A stretch of DNA of 64,000 nt from Tridacna crocea (Eukaryota > Mollusca > Bivalvia > Cardiida > Cardiidae), in assembly GCA_943736015.1 (NCBI GenBank), contig OX031065.1, forward strand, positions 45,858,992 through 45,922,991, in the 5' to 3' direction. This document shows positions 50,831 through 60,792 of this stretch, in pieces. How positions within the stretch are numbered: position 1 is the stretch's first letter; every line of letters begins with the position of its first letter. The position numbers and the translations under genes were made by a program. The notes under the pieces are model-generated. The model had not been told where the DNA came from, did not search any database, and worked only from the letters and a program-made list of their open reading frames with translations.

Positions 50831-53077
50831 ACCGGCGTATTTCCGGGCGATGAAAGTAAATTTAAGGCAAAATGTAAACAAAGTCGTCTAAATCTTGAAC
50901 GTGAAAATAGGTCCAAACTTGTTCGTTTCAGGAAAAATGCTAAAACATTTTGGAGTTTAATAAGGACACCTACTAAAAGACATGACAAATCTTCTAATGT
51001 CAGTTACAAAGATTGGGTGGATCATTTCAAAAATTTGCATGAGAAATCCAATATTGATTGTAAAGAAAACATACTTTCCGATATTGTTCACGACTGTGAT
51101 GATTCATATCTAAACGAAAAAATCTCTTCTGAAGAAATTAAACAAAGTATTAAACGGGTAAAACCAAACAAGTCTGTGGGACCTGATGGTCTATGTATTG
51201 AATTATATAAACATACCAGTGATGTAATACTGCCCTTTTTAACAGAATTATTTAATACAATATATGACACTGGGTATTTCCCTGTAGATTGGAGTACTAG
51301 TATTGTTGTTCCACTTCATAAAAGTGGACCTACAGATAATCCACATAACTATAGAGGTATTTCACTTATTAATAGTTTATGTAAAGTATTCATAAATATC
51401 TTAACAAACAGACTTTCAATATGGACTGAGCGAAATGATATTTTAAACGAGGCGCAAGCCGGCTTTAGAAAAAACTACAGTATCGTTGATAATATATTTA
51501 CCTTACAGTCCCTTGTACAAAAATACCTTTCAAAAAAAAGAGGGAGGTTTTATTGTTTATTTGTGGATTTCAGAAAAGCTTTCGATTGTATCGATCACGA
51601 GAAACTTTGGAATTCTTTAGAAAGGAAAGGAATCGGTGGAAAATTTTTGAGGATTTTTAAAACTATGTATGGACAGTTAAACTGTAAAATTAAGATTAAT
51701 GATATTTTATTAAACTCTTTTCAGTGTAAAAGAGGCACGCGACAAGGATGTGGAAGCTCACCTGTCATTTTCGACCTATTTATAAACGATCTTGTTGAAT
51801 ATTTAAGATTGGAATGCAACCGCGGAGTCTTTGTCTCAAATGATATTGAAGATATTTTAGCTTTACTTTTTGCCGATGATGTATCTTGTTTTGCTGATAC
51901 AGTTTTTAATCTACAAAAGCAATTAGACTCTATCTATAAATTTTGTAAGTCGGTCGGGATGTGTTTAAATCTAGATAAAACAAAAATCGTTGTTTTCCGA
52001 AAAGGAGGAGTTTTGAAAAAGAGCGAAAAATGGTTTTATGATGGAAAAGAAATTGAAACAGTTTCCCTCCAAAAGTATTTGGGAGCACTAATTACGTCAA
52101 GGTTATGTTGGTCTAGTCTTAAGAATAACCAAGCAGCACAAGCAAAAAAGGCTTGCTACAGTATATATAGGTCTAAAAGAAAGTTTGGTTATTTTAGCCC
52201 AAGTGATTATTTTAAATTATTTGATTCAATGGTAAAACCTATACTCTGTTTTGCCTCTGACGTCTGGGGTTATGAATATAGTCAGTCTGTTGAAAAGGTT
52301 CACATTGATTTCTGCAAACGTGTTTGTTGCCTTAATCAAAGTAGCGCTGATTTTTTTGCATTAACAGAATGCGGAAGATACCCTATAGCAGTTACCTATA
52401 TTTCACAGTGTATTAAATATTGGCTCAAATTAACAGAAATGTCATATAATAGATACCCAAAACAGTGCTATGATATGCTTAGGATATTAGATGAAAGTGG
52501 AAGAGTAACATGGGCATCAAAAATTAGACAAGTACTATTTGAGTATGGATTTGGATTTGTTTGGATATCTAACGGTGTAGGTGACTCTCAGCAATTTCTT
52601 AAAACTTTCAAAGAACGTTTAATTGACTGTTCTAATCAATGGTTGCATGAGAAAATTAATAACTCACCAAAAGCTAAACACTACCAACATTTTTATTCAT
52701 TGCTTAACGTAGAGAAATATCTGTTAACAGACATGTCTCCGCAAAGTCGCCGCATATTATCTAATTTTAGATGTTCTAGTCATACTTTGAATGTAGAAAT
52801 AGGTAGGCATAAAAATATTGACTATAACTTTAGATTTTGTGACTCATGTTTGAAACGTAACGTGTTCGTAATAGAAGATGAATTTCACTTCCTATTGAAT
52901 TGTCCTCAATATGACGAACTGCGAAGTCTCTATTTTGTTGATGAGTGGAAAAATGCATATCCAACAATAACTTTGTTTTATAGAATCATGTCTGATAACA
53001 AAGAAATAAATATAAAACAACTTGCTAAATACCTAATAGAAGCATTTAAATTAAAAAGAACCAAGTCTGAAAATTAA
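50831..53077 (+). CDS. Non-LTR retrotransposon reverse transcriptase, 5'-truncated
   Basis: An uninterrupted frame of about 748 codons, with an in-frame stop at 50828. The usual initiator is absent; the frame has no Met before the RT region, so the element is 5'-truncated. Numbering from the GTG at 51017: NKSVGPDG at 51-58, GFRKNYS at 149-155, LFVDFRKAFDCID with the catalytic Asp of motif A at 181-193, RGTRQGCGSSP at 239-249, the catalytic FADD box at 285-288, LNLDKTK at 317-323 and KYLG at 353-356. The C-terminus has a C-x2-C...H...C cluster (C608, C611, H624, C629). There is no endonuclease domain in the preserved part. RQGCGSSP is unusual versus the common RQGCPLSP. The product would copy its RNA at the insertion site. 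The lack of stops suggests a fairly recent insertion. The clade is not assigned. Confidence 0.93.
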   Translation, partial: TGVFPGDESKFKAKCKQSRLNLERENRSKLVRFRKNAKTFWSLIRTPTKRHDKSSNVSYKDWVDHFKNLHEKSNIDCKENILSDIVHDCDDSYLNEKISSEEIKQSIKRVKPNKSVGPDGLCIELYKHTSDVILPFLTELFNTIYDTGYFPVDWSTSIVVPLHKSGPTDNPHNYRGISLINSLCKVFINILTNRLSIWTERNDILNEAQAGFRKNYSIVDNIFTLQSLVQKYLSKKRGRFYCLFVDFRKAFDCIDHEKLWNSLERKGIGGKFLRIFKTMYGQLNCKIKINDILLNSFQCKRGTRQGCGSSPVIFDLFINDLVEYLRLECNRGVFVSNDIEDILALLFADDVSCFADTVFNLQKQLDSIYKFCKSVGMCLNLDKTKIVVFRKGGVLKKSEKWFYDGKEIETVSLQKYLGALITSRLCWSSLKNNQAAQAKKACYSIYRSKRKFGYFSPSDYFKLFDSMVKPILCFASDVWGYEYSQSVEKVHIDFCKRVCCLNQSSADFFALTECGRYPIAVTYISQCIKYWLKLTEMSYNRYPKQCYDMLRILDESGRVTWASKIRQVLFEYGFGFVWISNGVGDSQQFLKTFKERLIDCSNQWLHEKINNSPKAKHYQHFYSLLNVEKYLLTDMSPQSRRILSNFRCSSHTLNVEIGRHKNIDYNFRFCDSCLKRNVFVIEDEFHFLLNCPQYDELRSLYFVDEWKNAYPTITLFYRIMSDNKEINIKQLAKYLIEAFKLKRTKSEN

Positions 53078-53175
53078 CCAGTTTCTGAAGCTTCGTGTAT
53101 TTTTCAAGTACATGTATGTTGATACACATTTCTAAATTATTATTATATTATTATTACTATCATTATTATTTTAAT
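53078..53175 (+). other. LINE 3' UTR and (TTA)n-rich tail
   Basis: A short AT-rich segment follows the stop codon and ends in TTATTATTATATTATTATTA-like sequence, a plausible simple-repeat LINE tail. No poly-A was seen. Confidence 0.5.
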
Positions 53176-53239
53176 CTGGAAAACAACGGAAATTTATTGC
53201 AATCTCGTTTGTTTTAGCCAGACTATGTTTCAATGTTGT

Positions 53240-53310
53240 GGATAGAGCAGATCTAGGATTAAACTGTACTTTAGGTGTGGTCTGATCTTGGATCTACACT
53301 GTCTACACTG
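53240..53310 (+). mobile_element. Family F fragment
   Basis: AGATCTAGGATTAAACTG / GTGGTCTGATCTTGGATCTA palindromic core only. Confidence 0.6.
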
Positions 53311-53461
53311 TTTTTTGCAAGCTGTGCAACTGTGCATAGCGCCGCTCTTGATGTTAGTAGAGGGGTTTTTAAGCAGTGTTTGCTGCTCGATCATTGAGGA
53401 CTATTTTTGCAAAGAATCCTCGCGATTTGTAAGATATTTGAGCCATGCTCTCAGAAAAAGC

Positions 53462-53622
53462 GCCGAAATGCATCTGCAAGGAGTGTCAACACAGGTCACC
53501 CTGCGCAGTCCGCACAGGCTGACCTCCGTCGATACTTTTTTGCCACTGGTCATTTTTTCTGAATGTTAAGGAACCAGTAAAGTCTACCTCATGATTCAGT
53601 CGCTGTTTGCACAAAATGGAAA
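53462..53622 (+). mobile_element. Family D repeat
   Basis: AACACAGGTCACCCTGCGCAG / GCACAGGCTGACCTCCGTCGA, then TTTTTTGCCACTGGTCA and TACCTCATGATTCAG. Confidence 0.78.
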
Positions 53623-53722
53623 ATAAAAGATCCAGTATTGTGATATGACTTGATTGGTATCTTGAGTAGCAGAAATGCATAGAATGTCCTTTTGCCTGCG
53701 CATGATTCATCACAGATTCTCA

Positions 53723-53937
53723 ATATATATATATGTGTGTGTGTGTATATGTATATTATGTATATTGAGAGTTAGTGTGGGCTATTATATTGATATAACA
53801 TGCGGAAAAAAAATCAGAAATTTGCAAGCTTTTCTTCATATTCATATTGTCACTCTCGTAAAACTGTATATGTAAAGTATATGTAAAATGGGCCGGAGGC
53901 CTAACTTACGGAAATAAAATATGTTATGTTATGTTAC
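53723..53937 (+). repeat. (TA)n(TG)n microsatellite and LINE-like tail
   Basis: The dinucleotide repeat at about 53723-53760 is followed by AT-rich sequence ending in GGGCCGGAGGCC, GGAAATAAAATATG and repeated TTATG. This matches the hairpin, AATAAA and short-tandem layout at 42.95 kb. Confidence 0.65.
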
Positions 53938-54020
53938 TTGCTGCATATCAATCCGCCAGATACAGCCGAGGGATTCGATGGCTCCCATCAACCGAGGTAT
54001 GCCGAATGCATCGGTACAAT

Positions 54021-54422
54021 CATCTTCGCAAACCAAGGCCGACGATTCACTACGTTGCTCTACCCTTGGCGGATCGAGCTTGATTTTAACGTTCACCCGA
54101 TACGTTTTTTCATTGGATGCAGCCAGTTCTAGCTGCACGAATGAAATCGCTCGTAGCATTTCATCTTTGATAAAAATAGAACAAGGTCTCTACCTTTCGA
54201 ATTAAAGGTAAAACATGGAAACCCACGTGGATGTCTGCTTATCGCTTCATGTGTATTCGTAAGCGGTTTGTAAAACGATATTTCATTTGCTTTTAGAAAT
54301 ATGATGTAAAGGGGAGTAATAACCAGCATCCAATAGAGGGCGCATCGCAGGAATCTCGAAATCGGGCTCAATCAGCCAAGGTAAGATCCACGTAGTGATC
54401 GTAAACTTGGCTCTCGAAGATG
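54021..54422. mobile_element. Family R element, copy 2
   Basis: 402 bp, inverted relative to copy 1, with TIR CATCTTCGCAAACCAAGG. Target duplication CGGTACAAT / CGGTACGAT (54012-54020, 54423-54431; one mismatch). Confidence 0.9.
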
Positions 54423-54485
54423 CGGTACGATGTAAAATCAGGTTATGGTATACAGTGTGAGATGCAGGACTAAAACCCATCTTAA

Positions 54486-54710
54486 CCCTTTCCAACACAA
54501 TGCCGACTTTTGACGACCCTTGGAAAGAGGTCTTCTGAAAACATTGTGACAACAGGAGAAAATGCTGGTAACCAGCATTTTCTCCTTTTTCCACAATGTT
54601 TTCTACCCTATCAATAAACAATTGCACTGTTTGAGCCATATTTAAATTGTCGTCTGCAAATGCTTTCAATTTGGAGAGGGCTAAAATTTTGTCGTCTGCA
54701 TGGTAAAGGG
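54486..54710 (-). mobile_element. Family A MITE, GGCTCAAATGG subtype
   Basis: TTAA 54482-54485 and 54711-54714. Ends CCCTTTCCAACACAATG and GCATGGTAAAGGG. Confidence 0.93.
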
Positions 54711-54778
54711 TTAAGTTAGGCAAAGGTTCGTGTACAGCAACCTTTATTAATTCCATTCTTAGTCTAATTCTAGATTTA

Positions 54779-54852
54779 GAAAGTAACACAACTTCTGATT
54801 GGCTGAACCATTTGGTTGAGCCAGTCAGAAGTTGTGGTACTTTCAAATTTGG
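54779..54852. repeat. Palindrome M, copy 2
   Basis: AAAGTAACACAACTTCTGAT / ATCAGAAGTTGTG-like pairing across GGCTGAACCATTTGGTTGAG; related to 24923-25010 but with longer preserved arms. Confidence 0.82.
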
Positions 54853-54895
54853 AAAATTCTTGAGACTGACAAGTACGACCGTAGAATCTTTTTAA

Positions 54896-55052
54896 CCTTC
54901 AGACTATCAAGCGCGACTTACTCGCCTTTTGCGAAAAATGTAGATCACGATCAGACTGCAAAGAACATGCAGTCTGATCTTGGATCTACGCTGCCCAATA
55001 ATAGAATATATTATTTTTCATGTGTCTATTCAGTTTAGAAATGTTATGGGTA
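54896..55052 (+). mobile_element. Family F element
   Basis: TTAA 54892-54895, start CCTTCAGACTATCAAGCGC, palindrome GATCACGATCAGACTGCAAA / TGCAGTCTGATCTTGGATCT. The right end is near GTTATGGGTAAAG. Confidence 0.75.
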
Positions 55053-55061
55053 AAGAAATGA

Positions 55062-55436
55062 CGTCATTTAACACAGCAGACCCCTAATAGAAAACAGCTA
55101 TTTCAACAATAATATTATCCTACAAAATTTGCTAAGATTAAAAGAAGAGTGTTATTGTACTACTTTAACCAAGCCACTTTTCCCTTTCTGTCTTTTCTAG
55201 AATTATCATTTATAAATCTAAAACCACTATATATTTTCATTGCAAAGAGAGATAGTAATTACCCCCCGTGTCTGAAAACTAACAAAAGTATCAACAAATA
55301 ATTTCAAAATAGGCATAAAGAAATTTCTGGTCCGTTAAAAATGTGCAAAAGTATTATTCCTGTATAAATCCGTCTATATCAACTATCAGGAAAACTTTAT
55401 GCAATTCAGCACTAGAGGTATTAGGGGTCTACTACC
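55062..55436 (-). mobile_element. Family I MITE, complete
   Basis: 375 bp with exact TTAA at 55058-55061 and 55437-55440. Ends CACAGCAGACCCCTAATAG and TTAGGGGTCTACTACC are inverted. Best copy for defining the family. Confidence 0.93.
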
Positions 55437-55555
55437 TTAAGCTGGAGGGAATTATTTCCCCGTCACAGTGAATATTTTCCTCGTGCAAAATATTTGGTTA
55501 ACTGACGTGAGATCGCTGGCTTTAAAAGTGGTATTCGGCAAAAGTTGGCAAAATA

Positions 55556-55742
55556 ATCAGAGGAAATATATAATTTATTTTATCAGCTTGTGGTTAATAT
55601 GGGGAAATATTTGACTCAAAAGGGAAAGGTTCGCGAAAATAACTCGTGCCTAACGGCAGTCGTTATTTTCACATACGTTTCCCTTTTTCGGTAAATATTT
55701 CCCCATATTAACCGCAAGCTGATGAACTAAACTCTATATATT
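55556..55742. repeat. About 187-bp imperfect palindrome
   Basis: TATATAATTT..ATCAGCTTGTGGTTAATATG and GGAAATATTT pair with AAATATTTCCCCATATTAAC and CGCAAGCTGATGAAC..CTATATA. The inner arms AAAATAACTCGTGCC / GTCGTTATTTTC flank a small loop. The rest of 55743-56060 shows no element. Confidence 0.8.
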
Positions 55743-56068
55743 TTTTTTAAAAATGTACCTTTGAAATAGCAAAATTTGGATATTTGCTACCGCCTTGAAA
55801 GTTTCATTTCAATAATTTAGCAAGATAAGGGTTTAAAATGGCCGATGGAAGCAGGTTCTGGTTTTGAACGTGGTATAGTACCATTACATGGAACATAATA
55901 TTAACGTCTCATTCGAAAAAAAACAATTACCAATATATTCTGTTAATATTTTTCTTTAGAGACTTATTTGGTTGGGTCGGCCACGGGAATCAAAGCTTCG
56001 TTCTGAGGCGTTACGGGAATTATCGCTTGCAAGTCTCACGCCTGACCACATGTGTTTTTTTCGCTTAA

Positions 56069-56438
56069 CCCATTACTATGCAATCCCTAGTTTTGACGCC
56101 CCTGAGAAAGAAGCCTTTTGAAAACACTGTAGGAAAAGGAGAAAATGCTGGTAACCAGCATTTTCTCCTTTTCCCACAGTGTTTTCTATCCTTCCTGGAA
56201 CAAATTTCAATTTCTCAGTCACCTTTATTTTGTCGTCTTCAAATACTTTCAATTTAAACCAGTCTTTTGAAAACACTGTAGGAAAAGGAGAAAATGCTGG
56301 TAACCAGCATTTTCTCATATTCCCACAGTGTTTTCTATCCTTCCCAGAACAAATTTCAATTTCTCAGTCACCTTTATTTTGTCGTCTGCAAATGCTTTCA
56401 ATTTAAACCAGTCTAAAATTTCGTCGTGTGGCAAAGAG
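56069..56438 (-). mobile_element. Family A MITE with internal 149-bp duplication (two hairpins)
   Basis: TTAA 56065-56068 and 56439-56442. CTTTTGAAAACACTGTAGGA occurs at 56115 and 56264, so the hairpin and part of the right interior are present twice within one pair of termini. Confidence 0.93.
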
Positions 56439-56563
56439 TTAATCGTATACCCAAAATTAATATTACAGAGACATGAACCTTCGCAAAATTGTTCGTCGAC
56501 CCCTTTAAAAGTGTGACAAAGGCTCGCATTGATCATGCAAGCAATCTGAACTGCATCTTTTAA

Positions 56564-56779
56564 CTCTTTACCACACGACAAAATTTTAGACTGGTTCAAA
56601 TTGAAAGCATTTGCAGACGACAAAATAAAGGTGACTGAAAAATTGAAATTTGTTCTGAGAAGGGTAGAAAACACTGTGGGAAAAGGAGAAAATGCTGGTT
56701 ACCAGCATTTTCTCCTTTTCCTACAGTGTTTTCAAAAGGCTTCTTTCTCAGGGGCGTCAAAAGATTGTGTTTTAATGGG
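56564..56779 (+). mobile_element. Family A MITE
   Basis: TTAA 56560-56563 and 56780-56783, near-perfect hairpin. Confidence 0.95.
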
Positions 56780-56874
56780 TTAAAAAACTTTAATATACAG
56801 CCGAGGAAGTAATACATTGGTGCGTAATTTATGTGCTTTTCCTAAAATTGTTCAAATCAATGAATGCTTTCCTC

Positions 56875-57060
56875 TCCCAAACATTTCCGCACTTTGACGA
56901 CTGTGAGCGAGAGGGTGTTTTGAAAAATATTCTAAAAACGACAAAAGTACTTGTTAGTTAGTCACCAACATTTTTCTCCTTTTCTTACAACGTTTTCCAT
57001 AATTTCCTTTCATATGAAAGACAGTTATTACCATTTTAGTCAGATTTAATTCTTCATTGA
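56875..57060 (-). mobile_element. Family A relic
   Basis: CCTCTCCCAAACATTTCCGC and decayed arms (ACATTTTTCTCCTTTTCTTA) with no clean termini. Confidence 0.5.
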
Positions 57061-57263
57061 AAAAAAAAAAAAAGCTGCTTTGCGGCAAATTTTTAGACCA
57101 GTGCAAAATGAAAGCATTTGCAAAGACACTGCGAAAAATGAATGCAGTGAAAAGGATTTTAAGTAAATTTCATAAATCTGCATAATTTCTAAAAAAATTG
57201 AAATAAAGAGTTGAAAAAGTTTTAAAATGAATATCTGATAAAATTTTAATAGACTTTACTTAC

Positions 57264-57299
57264 TCTTCCTCGCCGGCTTGGCTTCTGCAGCCGCTCCAT
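57264..57299 (-). CDS. Candidate first coding exon of the SEA-type membrane protein gene
   Basis: On the minus strand an ATG with an in-frame stop four codons upstream opens a 36-nt segment reading MERLQKPSRRGR, ending at a perfect donor (GAAGA/GTAAGT). It ends in phase 0, which is what the exon at 18053-18207 needs. A short basic N-terminus would suit a cytoplasmic tail. The implied intron is about 39 kb. The link is circumstantial: short length, no acceptor required and no homology. It could belong to another gene, or the CAG at 57287-57289 could be an acceptor for a shorter internal exon. Confidence 0.4.
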
Positions 57300-57431
57300 T
57301 GTTTGGTATTAGTCTTCCTCGGCGACGAGGTAGATCTATGTATTACGAAACAAACAGTCTATACCTCTTTTTGTTGTCGTTATCTTTACCCGTGCGAGTC
57401 CTTATACCTACGTCGTTGGAGAGCAATAAAT

Positions 57432-57600
57432 TTTGAAAACATGTTGGGAAAAGGAGAAAATGCTGGTTTACCAGCATTTTCTCCTTTTCCCACCATGTTT
57501 TCAACTCGGTCAAAGTTACATTACCTTGTTTAAGCAATTTTAAGTTCAAATATTTGCAAATACTTTCAATTGTTGAAAAGTTTGAAACTTTGTCGCCATG
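57432..57600. mobile_element. Family A relic with good hairpin
   Basis: GAAAACATGTTGGGAAAAGG / CCTTTTCCCACCATGTTTTC around GCTGGTTTACCAGC. Termini are decayed. Confidence 0.7.
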
Positions 57601-58147
57601 TTAAGAGTATAATACCACGTGATCGGAAATTCCCCTAGCACAGTGGGTAGAAAGCAAGATTGTGCAATAATAATATACGTGTAAAGACATAAGATCTTTA
57701 TTTTTCTATTTATAATGGCTTGTTGCATCAAGCGTTGCTTGATGTACTTTTAATATGTTAAAATCAAAAGCAATTCGAACAGTTTTGAAAATACGAAAAA
57801 TGTAATTATTTTGAAAACATGATTAAAAGATATCTTAAAAGTCGAAAACTTCACTGTCGTTTCATTGTCTCTTTCGTCAAAAGTTTTCTTTGATTTCCAC
57901 AAACACAGAGAGAGAAAATCGCAACATTTCTGGGGTGACCCTTTACTAAACGGGAGAATAAATATTGGACTCGTCCAAATTGAAAAAAAAAAATGCTATA
58001 AATGAAATTTTCGTGACCGAAATAGAAATTTTGAATTTTGTAAATTTCTGTATTTTCGTCGATTGTTTTTTTTTCTGTATTTTTTTCCATTCGTCTAGAC
58101 AAATCACGTGCTTGGCATTAAGCGCTTTCACAGACATTGTAGATTTA
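57601..58147. other. AT-rich region with one A-type left end
   Basis: CCCTTTACTAAACGGGAGAA (57939) and GACTCGTCCAAATTGAAAAA resemble an A left end without a hairpin. Nothing else was recognised. Confidence 0.4.
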
Positions 58148-58369
58148 CCCTTTACCAAACAATCCCTGGTTTTTACGACCCTGTGATAGAAGCCTTTTGA
58201 AAACATTGTGGAAAAAGGAGAAAATGCTGGTAACCAGCATTTTCTCCTTTTTTCCACAATGTTTTCTACCCTGCTAGAAAAGCATTTCAATTTTTGATTT
58301 AAGTCAATTTTGTCGTCTGCAAATGCTTTCAATTTTGACCAGTCTAAAATTTTGTCGTTTGGTAAAGGG
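58148..58369 (-). mobile_element. Family A MITE
   Basis: Right flank TTAA 58370-58373, left TTTA. Perfect hairpin with TTTTTTCC arms. Confidence 0.93.
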
Positions 58370-58424
58370 TTAAAGTGAATACTCAAAGTTAATTTCACCA
58401 GAAGAAAATCCCGTATCAGATGGT

Positions 58425-58500
58425 GTGGATCACAGATCAAACTGCACACACTATGCAACCTGATCTTGATCTACACTATCCCCAAGAAGAGCCAATATCT
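58425..58500 (+). mobile_element. Family F fragment
   Basis: GATCACAGATCAAACTGCAC / TGCAACCTGATCTTGATCTA, then CACTATCCCCAAGAAGAG. Confidence 0.65.
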
Positions 58501-58791
58501 TTATATGTCATCAAAGCGGATTAACTGATTCACAAAAAGTACTATAACTTCCACCTAGATAGAGAAAAAAGAAGATAAACGAACATTTAATTTTGGTAGC
58601 ACAACTTGACACAAATGATATTTGCACATAGTAAACGAGAGATTTAGAAATTTCGAAATTAGATTGAAGTTAATGACATAGCGGAAGACACAGAAAACAT
58701 GCATTTGGGCTTTTGTCCCCGGGACAGGGGTGGGATAGGGGTGGGGGTGAAGGACGGGTTTGTCCTTGAAATAAGGCGATTTATCCCTTAA

Positions 58792-59009
58792 CCCCATAAG
58801 ACATTTCTATGATATATCTCTACATGACCCTAAATAACAGCAAGGATAAAGCCGTTTCTTATGTGTATATATGACACCTTTTGATAGCATAGAAAACATT
58901 GTGGCAAAAGGTGAAATTGCTCGTCACGAGCAATTTCACCTTTTGCCACAATGTTTTCCAAAGGCTCCTATAAGCAATGCGTAGAAATGAGTATCTATGG
59001 AGTAAAGGG
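58792..59009 (+). mobile_element. Family B MITE
   Basis: Left TTAA 58788-58791, right TTAT. Perfect hairpin around GCTCGTCACGAGC. Confidence 0.93.
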
Positions 59010-59064
59010 TTATAGTAAAGCAAGAAGTATAACATGAGCCATGCTCTGTGAAAAGGGGGCTTAG

Positions 59065-59287
59065 CCCATTACCACACTATCCCTACTTTTGACGACCCTG
59101 AGAAAGAAGTCTTTAGAAAACATTGTGGGAAAAGGAGAAAATGCTGGTAACCACCATTTTCTACTTTTCCCACAATGTTTCCTACTCTTTACAAAACAAA
59201 TTTAAAATTTTCAGTCTCTTTTTTTTTTGGTCGTCTGCAAATGCTTTCGATTTGGACAAGCCTAAAATATTGTTGTTTGGTAATGAG
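59065..59287 (-). mobile_element. Family A MITE
   Basis: Left TTAG 59061-59064, right TTAA 59288-59291. Minor arm mutations. Confidence 0.92.
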
Positions 59288-59404
59288 TTAACGCATTTCT
59301 GTGATCCGTGGTACCAAGAAAGCCATCACATAGGCATAGATCGGTGATACCCGGAGTTTGTTTAAATAACCGACTTTGTCATAATGTAGACTAGTCGTTG
59401 GACA

Positions 59405-59530
59405 TGCAGGAAAATGACGAATAGCGAAAAGTTTCGTCCCAGGTCAGCCTGCGCGGACTGCGCAGGCTGACCTGGGTCGATACTTTTCGCAGAAGCACTA
59501 GGGGCCCATTTTTCACAGAGCATGCCTTAT
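59405..59530 (+). mobile_element. Family D repeat with perfect core
   Basis: CGTCCCAGGTCAGCCTGCGC / GCGCAGGCTGACCTGGGTCG, then ATACTTTTCGCAGAAGC and CCATTTTTCACAGAGCATGC. Confidence 0.85.
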
Positions 59531-59691
59531 GTAGAATAATATAGAATAGGTTACACAAACCCTCTCCACATGAAGAAATGTTTTGCAATGTCACAAAATG
59601 CATATAATAGAAAAATATAACCTCAAGATGGCCTTGTAACTTGAATCTATAGAGCTAAAAAAGAATTAAAGGGGGTATTTCTCATGTTTAA

Positions 59692-60105
59692 GGTAGTGTT
59701 TCCGTAATAGAAAACCGCTATTTCGACTATAGAATTTTAACCCATAAAATGTGCTATGATTAAAAACGAGTATTATTGTACTACTTTCACCGAGCCACTT
59801 TTTTCTTCTTTTATCCCTTCTGAGAATTATAACTTATAAATCTAAAACCACTATATTCTCATTACAAAGGAAGATAATAATTACCTCCCTTTTCTAGAAA
59901 GTAACAGAAGTATCAACAAATGATTTCAAGATAGACATCAAAGAATATTAGCCAATAAAATTTGCCTTTTAAAAATGAGTATTATTGTACTACTTTCACC
60001 GAGCCACTTTTAACTTTTCTAGGAATTATCATTTATAAATCTAAAACCACTATATTCTCAATACAAAGGAAGATAATAATTACCTCCCTTTACTAGTCAC
60101 TCTGT
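59692..60105. mobile_element. Family I MITE plus partial direct repeat
   Basis: It starts after TTAA 59688-59691 (GGTAGTGTTTCCGTAATAG). AATGAGTATTATTGTACTAC recurs at about 59967, so the interior is partly duplicated. The other terminus is lost. A LINE-like tail (GGGCCAGCGGGC, AATAAAATG) follows at 60140-60180. Confidence 0.7.
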
Positions 60106-60227
60106 ATTAAATATTTGTATGTCAATGTTTTTGTATTATGGGCCAGCGGGCTAGATAATGAATAAAATGTTTATATCTATACTGAACTCCTGAAAGAGGA
60201 AGTGATTTTGATTTCAAAATTGAAAAT

Positions 60228-60338
60228 ATTAATTATTCTACACTAAACCCTATGTAACGGGTACTCATTAGAATCGTCTCATCGAGACGATTCTAATGAG
60301 TACCCTCAACATAGGGTTTGGAAGAGAAATAATTGATT
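60228..60338. repeat. Palindrome N, 75-bp near-perfect core
   Basis: AAACCCTATGTAACGGGTAC...GAATCGTCTC (60245-60280) pairs with GAGACGATTC...GGGTACC-type complement ending ATAGGGTTT (60319). Weaker AT-rich pairing extends outward. Confidence 0.85.
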
Positions 60339-60479
60339 TAGAATAAAGGATTAACTCTTTACTAACCAACTAATTTTTAGATTCAATCAGATGGAAATAT
60401 TACAGAGAACACATGTGTATAGTCTAGTAGTTCAAAAGATGATATTCCTTATTGATTGTTGGCAATATCATACAGCCTG

Positions 60480-60685
60480 CAACATGAGAAAAAGGGTATT
60501 CGAGCATTTGCTAAAGTATCGACTCGGATCAGCCTGCGCAGTCCTGGCAGGCTAATCGGAAATGGCACTTTCTGTTTTTTTGTAATTTTCTGTTTTGCGC
60601 AAGTCTACTGTAGCACAAAATCTAATGTAGTCGTAAAGTGCCGTTTCGGATTAGCCTGCGCAGTACGCGCAGTCAGTCAGTCAGT
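60480..60685. mobile_element. Family E element, truncated
   Basis: The first block and TGTAGCACAAAATCTAATGT are present. The second block breaks at GCGCAGTACGCGCAGTCAGT, where an (AGTC)n microsatellite begins. Confidence 0.78.
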
Positions 60686-60792
60686 CAAACATTCGTCTTT
60701 TCATCAATCAGTTGATCTTTTAATCAATAAGTCGGTCGGTCGGTGGGAGGGTCGGGCGGTCGGTCGGTTAGTCAGTCAGTCAGTCAGTCAGT
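60671..60792. repeat. (AGTC)n/(GGTC)n microsatellite
   Basis: CAGT repeats at 60671-60687 and again at 60768-60792, with GGTCGGTC repeats between. Confidence 0.9.

Noticed and set aside
54283..54846. 187-codon minus-strand frame
   Set aside because: Composite of family R, family A and palindrome M sequence.
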